From Hymenobacter crusticola (GTDB lineage Bacteria; Bacteroidota; Bacteroidia; Cytophagales; Hymenobacteraceae), in the NCBI RefSeq assembly GCF_002154225.1, contig NZ_MTSE01000018.1, positions 36,176 through 100,175 of the forward strand: a stretch of 64,000 nucleotides of DNA. Direction: 5' to 3'. Below the pieces are notes generated by a model. It saw only the letters and a list, made by a program, of their open reading frames with translations. It ran no database searches and was not told where the DNA came from. The position numbers were made by a program, and so were the translations under genes. Below, one piece after another: positions 9,098 through 17,433 of the stretch (positions are counted from its first letter, which is position 1; the number at the start of each line of letters is the position of its first letter).

Positions 9098-9748
9098 AGC
9101 AACTACGGTTAGCTGTTGAGCAAAAGTTGAAGGAGAAGCGTGCTGCTTGTCGGTCTTAGTGGCCGCTATGCGTGCCTTTCAGTGAGCCCGACACCCTTAT
9201 TTCCGGAATGCCCCTCCGTAAGAGGCACCTTTACTAGAAATAAGGTGAGTTTTTCAAAACGCCCCCTCTTTCAAAGGGTATGTTTTGATATTTTCATGCA
9301 ATTTATAGTCAAACACCCTTAATAAGCAATAGTCAAGTTTGAAATAGTTGCTAATTCCTCAAGCTACCCCCTATTTTTTTAACACTCTCACTTTTTTGAT
9401 TAAGTGAGCTTGTACTATTCATTTTTTAGTGAGGAATCACTGGAAAACGCTTTGCCTTGCTGCTGAACTGCGCGAAAAAGGGACTATAGGCCTGCAAAAG
9501 CGCCCGAGCAGCTAGCACGGAGTTATATTACAAGCAGCCTATGTAAGCAGCCCTGTGGCACAGCACTGCCAACTTTTTCTTTAAAAAAGTGTCTTTACTG
9601 CTTGCTCAAACCTCTTCGGGTTGCAGATTGCCTTTCTGCTAGCTTGCTTTGGCTAGCGGTTAACTGCGCTTATCCTCTTCATGCTGGGTTCAGCAGCAGC
9701 TAATTGCTTCTAGGTCAACAGCTCAGTACTTCATCAAGTCAACTCACT
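9098..9748. promoter_or_regulatory. Divergent nirB/cobA control region with clustered TCACT half-sites
   Basis: This 651-bp stretch holds no convincing gene and separates two divergent nitrogen genes, so both promoters should lie here. It is more AT-rich than its surroundings around 9235-9440. Two inverted pairs stand close together: TCACTT (9388-9393) with AAGTGA (9402-9407), and AGTGA (9428-9432) with TCACT (9437-9441). They could form an operator for a dimeric regulator. No exact TTG/TAnnTTTG promoter was found. The regulator is not identifiable from the window. Confidence 0.5.
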
Positions 9749-10507
9749 ATGCCTACTGCTACAGCAAGCCCTGAACTCTATGTAGTTGGTGCTGGTCCGG
9801 GCGACCCGGAATTGCTGACGATGAAAGCGTATAAGATCCTCCAGAAGGCCGACGTGGTTTTGTATGACAACCTAGCCAACAAGGATCTGCTGACCATTCC
9901 GCGCGAGGATTGCGAGAAGATTTACGTCGGCAAGAAGCCCTACGGCGCCTACACGCCCCAGGAGGCCATTCACGAGATGATCCTGGAAAAGGCCCTGGCC
10001 AAAGGCTGCGTCGTGCGCTTGAAAGGTGGCGACCCGTTCATTTTCGGGCGCGGCTTCGAGGAAATGCTGTTTGCCCGCTCGCACAACATTCCGGCGTATT
10101 ATATCCCCGGCATTTCGAGCATGCAAGCTGTTGGCTTTGAAGACATTCCACTCACGCACCGGGTGGTGAGCGAAGGCGTCTGGATGATTACGGGGACCAA
10201 AAAGGACGGCACCCTCTCCAACGACCTGCGCCTGGCCATGCAGAGCAACGCCACAGTGGTTATCTACATGGGCATGAAAAAGGTGGAGGAAATTGCGGCC
10301 ACTTACCTGCAAGCCGGCCGCGGCGACGTGCCCGTAGCCGTGGTGCAGCACGCCTCGTTGCCCTACCGGAAGTCGGTAGTAGGGCAAGTGAAAGACCTAC
10401 CTAGCCTCGTGCACGACAACCATCTCACCTACCCCGCGCTCATCGTCATCGGCTGGGTGGTAGCCGTGGGGCGAAGCGGTGAGATGCTGAATTCTAAACA
10501 GATCTAA
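9749..10507 (+). CDS. cobA: Uroporphyrinogen-III C-methyltransferase (SUMT)
   Basis: A 252-residue SAM-dependent enzyme that methylates uroporphyrinogen III at C2 and C7 to precorrin-2, the first step towards siroheme. The SAM-binding motif VGAGPGDPELLTMKA near the N-terminus, DVVLYDNLA, and VRLKGGDPFIFGRG are the hallmark CobA/SUMT motifs. I start at the ATG at 9749 (MPTATASPELYVVGAG); an upstream in-frame TTG at 9704 would add a tail without family similarity. Placement opposite nirB fits supply of siroheme for nitrite reductase. It is a single-domain SUMT, without the CysG dehydrogenase/ferrochelatase half, so those steps must be encoded elsewhere. Confidence 0.94.
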   Translation: MPTATASPELYVVGAGPGDPELLTMKAYKILQKADVVLYDNLANKDLLTIPREDCEKIYVGKKPYGAYTPQEAIHEMILEKALAKGCVVRLKGGDPFIFGRGFEEMLFARSHNIPAYYIPGISSMQAVGFEDIPLTHRVVSEGVWMITGTKKDGTLSNDLRLAMQSNATVVIYMGMKKVEEIAATYLQAGRGDVPVAVVQHASLPYRKSVVGQVKDLPSLVHDNHLTYPALIVIGWVVAVGRSGEMLNSKQI

Positions 10508-10510
10508 AGT

Positions 10511-10657
10511 TAAAGCTAGCTCCCCTCCTCAGATGAGGAGGGGTCGGGGGTGGTTGACCACACGTCAGAACGATTCCAACACTAGCTCTAGTTATCTATA
10601 TTCTAGCTTTTCAACCACCCCCAACCCCTCCTCATCTGAGGAGGGGAGCTAGCTTTA
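10511..10657. repeat. 147-bp inverted repeat element (47-bp arms, 53-nt spacer) between convergent cobA and glycosidase genes
   Basis: Arms 10511-10557 and 10611-10657 are reverse complements over 47 bp with one mismatch, with a spacer of exactly 53 nt. Each arm has its own palindrome, CCCCTCCTCA/TGAGGAGGGG around GA. The element fills the gap between two genes ending towards each other, so it may act as a bidirectional terminator. Its layout is also that of a REP doublet, as with the elements at 3136 and 6401. Confidence 0.85.
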
Positions 10658-10665
10658 GTTTGCTT

Positions 10666-13401
10666 CTACTGCACCTTCCGCACGCGCAGGTAGTCGAGCA
10701 TGGCTTGGTTGACTTCGCCGTTCATGTTTTCGTTGGCGGGCTCGAAAGCTAGGGTCAGTGAGTGCGTGCCTTTTTCGAGGCGCACGAGCACGGCGTTGGT
10801 AAAGCCCCAATTCGACCATTCCTCCACGCCACGCTGCGGCAACACGATGGTACCGAGCAGCTTCTGCCCTTGGCGCAGCGTGCGAATGGCGCATTTATTA
10901 TTGGTGTTGATGGGTCCATTACCGTTGGCGTAGCGGAAATCGACGGCGTAGAGGCCAGCTTCGGTCACGGTTACTGGAATAGTGAGGGCAGTGTTTTTTG
11001 TCTTACTCACCTCTACGAAGCCTTTGCCACTGAACCCTTTGTAAGGCAGCGCTGCTTTCGGCGCAATGGTTTCGAGCTGGTATTGCTGGCCGGCAGCTTG
11101 CGTACCGACCGGCAGCGGCTCGCTGGCAAACGACTCTAACCCTAGGTCGTCGACGGCAACTACCTGGTACACGGCGAAGGAGGCAGCCGAAACAGCTAGC
11201 TCCGTGCTGGCTGTGGTGGTGAGTAGCTGCCCGTCTTTCAGCACATTGTAGGTTTTTACACCTTCCTGCTTCGTCCAGGTCAGTCGGTTGTTGGCGAAGC
11301 TGACGGTGGGCGTCTCGGGCGAGAAGCGATTGGGCACCCGGTTGACGGTTGCTGCCTTGGGCGCTTTGCTGCTGAGCACCATCCGCACGGTGTGCTGCCC
11401 GGTGAGGCTAGCCGGCACGGCCGCGTCGGGCAGCGGCTGCCCATCGAGGGTGATGGAGCTGAGTTCGTTGCCAAACCCTTGTAGCTCGATATCGAGCACG
11501 GCGCCGCGGTAGTGGAAGCCCGTGAGCTTGCGCTGTCCCTGGAAGGCTTGCGGCACGAATGGGTGAAACACCAACCGGTTTGGCTCGAACTGCATGCCGA
11601 ACAGCACTTTATAAACAAGACCTAGGCTACCCGATAAGCTCCAGAGCATGTTGCTGGAGTTGATTTGGGTGCCCGCGAAGTCACCGTTTTCGGCCACGAA
11701 GTTCTCTTTATTGGTCAAGAACAGCGCGGCGGGGCGGTAGATGGCGGCCATGCTTTCGGTAAGGGAAGCGTCGTTGCCGACTTTCGCGGCGGCCAGCGCC
11801 CAGAAGCTCTGCACGAAGGGCCACACGGCATTGTTGTGGTAAGGCGGAATGCCCGGAATCTGGGGGTAAATGCACGGTACGCCGTAGGCGGTGATGGGCG
11901 TTTTGGCTACGACTTGCTGCGCCCGCTCGCCTTCGGCCAGCCCAAACAACACGCTCAGCCCCTCCCCTAACGCCTCAGCCCGCGGCGACAAAACTAGGTT
12001 GGTGCGACCGTACAGGAATTGTCCGTAGTAGCCTTTATCCGCTTGCCACAGGTGTTGGTTTACGCCTTCTTTAATCTGAGAAGCTAGCTTTTGATGCTTT
12101 GCCGCCACGGCTTGGTCGCCGAGCTGCTGGGCCATTTCGGCCAGCACTACGTTGGCTTGGTAGTGCACGGCGTTGGTACCTAGGTTCTCCGACTCGTAAA
12201 TATCGACGGGCTGCATCCAGCGCGGATAGGTTTGCTCGCGCCAATCCAAGAAGGAGGACTCGCCGCGAACTAAGCCGGTTTGCGGGTCGTAGGCGTTCTG
12301 CACGTCGTCCTCAATCGACTTCTTAATGATGGGGTGCACCTGCCGCAGCCACGCCTGGTCACCGGTTACTTTATAGATTTCCCAGGCGGCCGTGGCCCAA
12401 ATTATGCGGTCGGTGGAGCACGGGTAGGCGCCGCCTGTGCCAGTATCCTGAATGATGCGACCCTCGGGCGATACTTTGCGCAGCAGGCTGTTCATGGCGA
12501 CCTTCGGTTGCAGGCTTGCTTGGGCCAGAATGATGCTGTAGCTGATGTCGCGCGTCCAGACGCCGGCCCACTCCTTGCCGGTGCGGAAGGTGCCGTCGGG
12601 CTCCACGGCGCGGCGGGCTTCTTCCAAAGCTAGGTTGTAGAGCGCATCAGCCAGTGGGTACTCGGAGGTGTACTGCGGAAAGTCGGTGGTGTTGATGGAC
12701 TGCTTCCACTGCGTAGCCGTGGTTTTGGCGGCTTGCGGCTGGTTGAGCGTCAGCAGCACTTCGTAGATGCCGTCGCCGTCGGGGTCTTTTAGCTCTAGCT
12801 CGGGCTTATTCACCAGGTTGTCGAAGTCCCAACTCAGCGGCGCAACGCTGCCAGCCACAAACACATGCTTGAAGTCTTGCTGGTAGAGTTTGTCGCCGTT
12901 GTACAACGTGTAGTAGCCTTGCTGCTTGAACGCGGCTAGCACGGGCCGCAGGTCCAGCCTGATTTTCAGCGGCGTATTGGGGGCTAGGTAGGTGTTAGCC
13001 GGCACGGGCGCTGGGTCCTCGTAGCGCTTGCCAAACGTGAGCAGCGGCGGCTCAACAGCCGTGGCACCCGCTTTCGGCAAGGCCACCACCACATGGTCTT
13101 GCCCCGAAGGCATCTCGTTGTCTTTGCCGTTGAGGCTGAACTTGAAGCTAATCTTCGGACTCAAAAACGCGTTGGCCGGACTCCGGTAGTTTGAAGTCAT
13201 TTCCGTCGGCGACACGGCTCTGGCCACGTAGGCGCCCTGCTCTACCCGGTCGCGGAACAGCTTATAAGCGTCGGATTGCCAAATGGGTGCCTCGTCGGCT
13301 TTGGTGTTGGTTGGGGTGCTAGCCACTGGTTTTTGGGTTTGGCAAGAGCTTACGAGCAAACAGGCCAATAGGAGGCTTGAAGGGCGAAAAATAGCAGGCA
13401 T
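10666..13401 (-). CDS. Six-hairpin (alpha/alpha barrel) glycosidase lipoprotein with C-terminal CBM-like domain
   Basis: A 911-residue exported lipoprotein: signal peptide with lipobox LVSSC (Cys20), then a beta-rich N-terminal region to about residue 240. A long helical catalytic region follows, with GVWTRDISYSIILAQ, STDRIIWATAAWEIYKVTGD and PPYHNNAVWPFVQSFWALAA. These resemble trehalase/GH63-like and glycogen-debranching-type six-hairpin glycosidases. The C-terminal ~100 residues (YAVDFRYANGNGPI ... SLTLAFEP) look like a CBM6/CBM35-type carbohydrate-binding fold. It probably trims an oligosaccharide in the periplasm or at the cell surface. Substrate and exact GH family cannot be set by eye. 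It stands alone, not in a polysaccharide utilisation locus. Confidence 0.75.
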   Translation of the reverse strand: MPAIFRPSSLLLACLLVSSCQTQKPVASTPTNTKADEAPIWQSDAYKLFRDRVEQGAYVARAVSPTEMTSNYRSPANAFLSPKISFKFSLNGKDNEMPSGQDHVVVALPKAGATAVEPPLLTFGKRYEDPAPVPANTYLAPNTPLKIRLDLRPVLAAFKQQGYYTLYNGDKLYQQDFKHVFVAGSVAPLSWDFDNLVNKPELELKDPDGDGIYEVLLTLNQPQAAKTTATQWKQSINTTDFPQYTSEYPLADALYNLALEEARRAVEPDGTFRTGKEWAGVWTRDISYSIILAQASLQPKVAMNSLLRKVSPEGRIIQDTGTGGAYPCSTDRIIWATAAWEIYKVTGDQAWLRQVHPIIKKSIEDDVQNAYDPQTGLVRGESSFLDWREQTYPRWMQPVDIYESENLGTNAVHYQANVVLAEMAQQLGDQAVAAKHQKLASQIKEGVNQHLWQADKGYYGQFLYGRTNLVLSPRAEALGEGLSVLFGLAEGERAQQVVAKTPITAYGVPCIYPQIPGIPPYHNNAVWPFVQSFWALAAAKVGNDASLTESMAAIYRPAALFLTNKENFVAENGDFAGTQINSSNMLWSLSGSLGLVYKVLFGMQFEPNRLVFHPFVPQAFQGQRKLTGFHYRGAVLDIELQGFGNELSSITLDGQPLPDAAVPASLTGQHTVRMVLSSKAPKAATVNRVPNRFSPETPTVSFANNRLTWTKQEGVKTYNVLKDGQLLTTTASTELAVSAASFAVYQVVAVDDLGLESFASEPLPVGTQAAGQQYQLETIAPKAALPYKGFSGKGFVEVSKTKNTALTIPVTVTEAGLYAVDFRYANGNGPINTNNKCAIRTLRQGQKLLGTIVLPQRGVEEWSNWGFTNAVLVRLEKGTHSLTLAFEPANENMNGEVNQAMLDYLRVRKVQ

Positions 13402-13662
13402 AGAGGGAGTTGCAAGTAGCGTTTGGGTGGAGCCGTCCGTAAGTAAGGGTTTCTTCTATAATAGTCTCCCACCTGCTGCTATTCCCTAACGAGACGGCCA
13501 AGATTCGATCAGTATTCTGGTACGCCTCAAGGTTTTGTAAAGCAGACCCAGCAAACCTTTAAGCGTAGGTGCTAGTTCTTTCTTCTGCTTACCATGCTTG
13601 CGTATAGCACGCTGGTAAGCACCGCTACCCCCTCACTCCAAACACCTTCTAAACGACGTACC

Positions 13663-14520
13663 ATGGCAGAAGTAACCAGCTTCCCCACCACCTTCAACCT
13701 AGGTGGCGACCTGACGATCAACCGCATGGGCTACGGCGCCATGCGCATCACCGGCGACGGCATCTGGGGCCCGCCGAAAGACCACGACGAATCCATCCGG
13801 GTGCTGAAGCGCGCCGTGGAGCTAGGCATCAACTTCATTGATACGGCCGACAGCTATGGCCCTAACGTGTCGGAAGAGCTGATTGCAGAGGCCCTGCACC
13901 CGTACGCGGCGGGCTTAGTAATTGCCACCAAAGGCGGCTTGCTGCGCACCGGCCCCAACCAGTGGCCTATCAACTCCCACCCCGACCACTTGCAGGAAGC
14001 CCTCGAAGGCAGCTTAAAACGCCTGAAAGTCGACCAAATCGACCTGTACCAACTGCACCGCGTCGACCCGAATGTGCCTTTTGAGAAAACCCTGGAGTTT
14101 TTGCAAAAGGCACAGGAACAAGGCTTGGTGAAACACATCGGCTTGTCGGAAACCGACGTCGACCAGATTAAAAAGGCGCAGGAATACGTGAAAGTGGTGT
14201 CGGTGCAGAACATGTACAGCGTCGACAACCGCAAGTGGGAAGCCGAGCTTACGTACTGCGAAGAGCAAGGCATTGCCTTCATTCCGTGGTACCCATTGAG
14301 CGGCGGCAACCAACAGGCCCTGGAAAAGCTAGGTCAGGTAGCCCAGAAGCACGACGCTACGCCCCAGCAAATTGCCTTGAGCTGGCTCCTGCACCGCTCG
14401 CCCAACATCCTGCTCATCCCCGGCACTTCGAAAGTGAAACACTTGGAAGAGAACGTGAAAGCCGCCTCTATTCAGCTGTCGGAAGAGGATATGCAAGCGT
14501 TGGAAAACCTGAATGACTAA
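13663..14520 (+). CDS. Aldo/keto reductase
   Basis: A cytoplasmic NADPH-dependent (beta/alpha)8 oxidoreductase of 285 residues from the ATG at 13663 (MAEVTSFPTTFNLGG). The family tetrad is visible in FIDTADSYG (Asp, Tyr), IATKGG (Lys) and YQLHRVDP (His). The cofactor phosphate-binding stretch IPGTSKVKHLEENV lies near the C-terminus. An in-frame ATG at 13594 would add 23 residues of low-complexity sequence not expected for the family. The gene is monocistronic and ends at a clear hairpin terminator. Homologues reduce small aldehydes and ketones; the substrate is unknown. Confidence 0.9.
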   Translation: MAEVTSFPTTFNLGGDLTINRMGYGAMRITGDGIWGPPKDHDESIRVLKRAVELGINFIDTADSYGPNVSEELIAEALHPYAAGLVIATKGGLLRTGPNQWPINSHPDHLQEALEGSLKRLKVDQIDLYQLHRVDPNVPFEKTLEFLQKAQEQGLVKHIGLSETDVDQIKKAQEYVKVVSVQNMYSVDNRKWEAELTYCEEQGIAFIPWYPLSGGNQQALEKLGQVAQKHDATPQQIALSWLLHRSPNILLIPGTSKVKHLEENVKAASIQLSEEDMQALENLND

Positions 14521-14544
14521 CACCTAGGTTATCTGGGTATATTA

Positions 14545-14574
14545 AAAAAGGCCGCTCGTATGAGCGGCCTTTTT
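14545..14574 (+). terminator. Rho-independent terminator of the aldo/keto reductase gene
   Basis: Perfect 13-bp stem AAAAAGGCCGCTC / GAGCGGCCTTTTT with a GTAT loop, followed by more T, 24 bp after the stop codon. Confidence 0.92.
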
Positions 14575-14673
14575 GTTTTTAAGCCAAAGCGTCTATTGGT
14601 GGCGGTGTACGAAATGCAGAGGGACCTAGGGTTGCCCCCCTAGTCTATTCAGCCATACAGAAGCACTCCGTAG

Positions 14674-14693
14674 CCCAGGGTTTCAACCCTGGG
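14674..14693. repeat. Short palindrome CCCAGGGTT-TC-AACCCTGGG
   Basis: A perfect 9-bp inverted repeat with a 2-nt loop lies between the convergent aldo/keto reductase and Bcr/CflA genes, 26 bp beyond the stop of the latter. It has no T-tract. It may be a dispersed short palindromic repeat or help end the leftward transcript. Confidence 0.6.
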
Positions 14694-14718
14694 ACTCCGA
14701 AACGACAACCCATTAGGG

Positions 14719-15945
14719 TTAGTGAGCCATGACGCCCGCCTCTTCGCTGACAGCCACTGGCTCGTCGATAAGGCGGCGGCCAATCAGCTGAACACCTAGG
14801 GCTAGCAGCGCCGAAGCGGCCATAATAGCCACCATCGGCACGGCAGTATTCGTGTTGAAATAGCTCACCCCGAACGAAGCCAGGGCGCCCACGGCCATTT
14901 GCGTGGCGCCCATCAGGGCAGCGGCGCTGCCGGCATTTTTGGAGAACGGCGCAATGGAGAGGGCCGCCGCATTGGGGTTGGCAAAACCTAGGCAGCACAG
15001 GAAAAGGAAAAGCATCACGATGGTGCCCACCACCCCAAACCAACCTTGCATCGTCCCGAGCAGAAACACCAAGCCAATGATCGACTGGCAAAGCATCGCT
15101 ACCAGCACGATTTGCTCGCTGCGGTAATAGCGCAGCAGCCAGCTATTAATCTGCCCCGAGCCGATAAAGCCTACCGACAGCAAGGCGAAAATCCAGCCGT
15201 ACACTTGGCTGCTCACCCGGAAGATATCCATGAACACCAGCGGCGACCCCGACACGTAGGCCAGCAAGCCGCCGAACGTCATGGCGCCGGTGAGGGCGTA
15301 GGTGAAGAACTGCGGGTGGCGCAGCACCGACCAGAACGTCGTCAGGATGGGGCGCGGATGCAGGGAGTACGTGGGGTCGGGCGCGTAGCTTTCGGGCAGC
15401 CACAACAAGCTAGCTACCAGCAGCAACGCGCCCATTACGAACAAAACCAAGAATACCGACTGCCACCCAAACGAGGCCACCATGTAGCCCCCAATGGTGG
15501 GGGCCAGCATTGGCGAGGCACTAATAACCAGCATCAGCAGGGCAAAGACCTTGGGGCTGTCTTTCACCGGGAACAGGTCGCGCACCATGGCTACGGCCGC
15601 CACCGAGGCGGCGCAGCTGCCCACCGCTTGGAACAAGCGTAGCCAGATCAGGGCATCAATGGAGTGCGCTTCGTAGCAACCAATAGAGGCGAGAGCGTAA
15701 ATGAGTAGGCCGATATACAGCGGCTTCTTCCGCCCAAAACGGTCGAGCAGCGGCCCGTACAGGAGTTGCCCAGCCGACACGCCCACGAAGTAGCTGGACA
15801 AGGAAAGGGCAACGCGGGCAGGCGTGGTATGCAGGTCTTGGGCAATGGCCGGAAAGCCCGGCAAGTACATATCAATCGAGAATGGCCCCAGCGCCGACAG
15901 CGAACCTAGGATGAGAATCAGAAAAACGTAGCGTTGTTTGGTCAT
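14719..15945 (-). CDS. Bcr/CflA-family multidrug efflux MFS transporter
   Basis: Inner-membrane drug:H+ antiporter of 408 residues from the ATG at 15945 (MTKQRYVFLILILGSLSALGP). Twelve hydrophobic segments are discernible. The motif GPFSIDMYLPGFPAIAQDL near the N-terminus and LYGPLLDRFGRKKPLYIGL (loop 2-3) are characteristic of the Bcr/CflA subgroup. An upstream in-frame ATG at 15981 would add 12 residues. Divergent from the ScyD-like lipoprotein across a 327-bp AT-rich gap. The compounds exported cannot be told from sequence. Confidence 0.9.
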   Translation of the reverse strand: MTKQRYVFLILILGSLSALGPFSIDMYLPGFPAIAQDLHTTPARVALSLSSYFVGVSAGQLLYGPLLDRFGRKKPLYIGLLIYALASIGCYEAHSIDALIWLRLFQAVGSCAASVAAVAMVRDLFPVKDSPKVFALLMLVISASPMLAPTIGGYMVASFGWQSVFLVLFVMGALLLVASLLWLPESYAPDPTYSLHPRPILTTFWSVLRHPQFFTYALTGAMTFGGLLAYVSGSPLVFMDIFRVSSQVYGWIFALLSVGFIGSGQINSWLLRYYRSEQIVLVAMLCQSIIGLVFLLGTMQGWFGVVGTIVMLFLFLCCLGFANPNAAALSIAPFSKNAGSAAALMGATQMAVGALASFGVSYFNTNTAVPMVAIMAASALLALGVQLIGRRLIDEPVAVSEEAGVMAH

Positions 15946-16272
15946 AGGGGCATGGAGGCTGCTACCGTGTGCTGAACGCACCTAGCTTTCTACACTAGCA
16001 CAGGTAAAAGCAGCAGAGGTAAGCTGTATAAGTATAAAACGCGCGGAAAGTTCATCCGCGCCCTGCCAAGTTGCCCTGTATAGCTGATGCCGAAGCTTAA
16101 TCACAAGGCTGTAAGCTGAAGCTTGACGCAGCTACGTCTGTTATTATAGTACAAACGTAATTATTTAAGTTATATGTAAAATATTTATCCATAACTACCT
16201 GTATTTCAGTTTTTACTATACATTTATCCTTTCAGTTTAATCCATCCACCACCTTCCAAACTCCTTCCTATT
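15946..16272. promoter_or_regulatory. AT-rich divergent promoter region
   Basis: A 327-bp gap between the divergent Bcr/CflA and ScyD-like genes. The part from about 16130 to 16260 is markedly AT-rich and should contain the rightward promoter. No gene, and no operator that I can name. Confidence 0.4.
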
Positions 16273-17268
16273 ATGCAGTTAAAATCCTATTCATTTCTCG
16301 CATTGTTTGTGCTAGCTACGTTTACTAGCTGCGACGACATTGAGCCGATTATTACCAACGAGCCTTCGCACTTCATTCCGGAAGTGGTGGCCTCGGGCTT
16401 AACGCTGCCCATCGGCATGAGCTTCGATGGGCTGGGGCGGGCTTGGGTGACGGAAGGCGGTACCGGCAACAACGATGCGCGCGTGTCGCTGGTCACGAAG
16501 GACGGCAAAGTGTACCCGGTCATTACGGGGCTAGCTTCGGCCTTCGCCAATGGCTCCATTGAGGGCATTGGCCACGTGCTCTACCAGGAAGGTATCCTGT
16601 ACATACTGGAAGGCGCAACCGGCACACTTTATATTGCGAACGTAGCCGGCTTTAAGCCCGGCGATGCGCCGGTAGACGCCAAGACGCTGCCCAAGGAAGA
16701 CATCGGCACCTTCGTGAAGGCTCAAATGCTGACGAACCCCATCAATACCGACGTCTACAACCTCACATTTGGGCCCGACGACAACTTGTACATCGTTGAC
16801 TCGGGCGCGAATGCCATTATCAAGCGCGACAGCCGAACCAAGGCGCTTAGCGTGTTTGCGAAGATTCCGAATCTAGCGGCCACAGTCGAATCGGTACCCA
16901 CGGGCATCACCTACGACGGCCAGAAGTTCCTGGTCAGCTCGCTTAGTGGCTTTCCCTTCGCGGCCGGCGTTGCAAAGATTTTCCGCGTCGACCTAGCGGG
17001 CAACGTCACCGAATACCAAACCGGCTACACCACTCTCACCGACCTCACGTTATCGGCCAATAACAAGCCAATTGCAATACAGTTCGCTCAGTTTTCGCTT
17101 GCGCCCCCTGTTCCTGGTTTCCAAGCAAAAACGGGCCTGATCACCAATGGCGAAAAAGCCACCCTGCTCAACGGGCTCGATCTGCCCATCGACATTGAGC
17201 AAGTCAGCGACCGGCTGTATTATGTGCTGAATCGCGGCGACGGCACCCTTGTAAAACTCACGTTTTAG
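16273..17268 (+). CDS. ScyD/ScyE-family lipoprotein (beta-propeller type)
   Basis: A 331-residue protein with a lipoprotein signal ending in FTSC (Cys20), followed directly by acidic residues DDIE, which may favour surface display in Bacteroidota. The mature part has repeated blade-like segments: LPIGMSFDGLGRAWVTEGG, NLTFGPDDNLYIVDSGANAI, GITYDGQKFLVSS. These match the ScyD/ScyE family and NHL/SMP-30-like propellers. ScyD/E proteins are named for the cyanobacterial scytonemin cluster, but no such genes are here and most members have no known activity. Monocistronic, with a terminator after it. Confidence 0.8.
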   Translation: MQLKSYSFLALFVLATFTSCDDIEPIITNEPSHFIPEVVASGLTLPIGMSFDGLGRAWVTEGGTGNNDARVSLVTKDGKVYPVITGLASAFANGSIEGIGHVLYQEGILYILEGATGTLYIANVAGFKPGDAPVDAKTLPKEDIGTFVKAQMLTNPINTDVYNLTFGPDDNLYIVDSGANAIIKRDSRTKALSVFAKIPNLAATVESVPTGITYDGQKFLVSSLSGFPFAAGVAKIFRVDLAGNVTEYQTGYTTLTDLTLSANNKPIAIQFAQFSLAPPVPGFQAKTGLITNGEKATLLNGLDLPIDIEQVSDRLYYVLNRGDGTLVKLTF

Positions 17269-17345
17269 CGTGAGCTACTCGGGCAGCGCAGCAGCCTAGA
17301 TGCAAGATAGTTAGCTAACTACGCGCCGCAGCTCTCCCCGACAAC

Positions 17346-17386
17346 CAAACCCCGCAACGCATTCAGCAGGATGCTTGCGGGGTTTG
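17346..17386. terminator. Hairpin terminator between convergent ScyD-like and DUF1259 genes
   Basis: CAAACCCCGCAA (17346-17357) pairs with TTGCGGGGTTTG (17375-17386), with a further GCAT/ATGC pairing inside. TTGCTTTT follows on the plus strand. It lies 78 bp after the rightward stop and 48 bp after the leftward stop, and could serve both. Confidence 0.8.
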
Positions 17387-17433
17387 TTGCTTTTGAACAA
17401 AATGTAGCCCATCTGGGCTACTGCTCAATGTAC

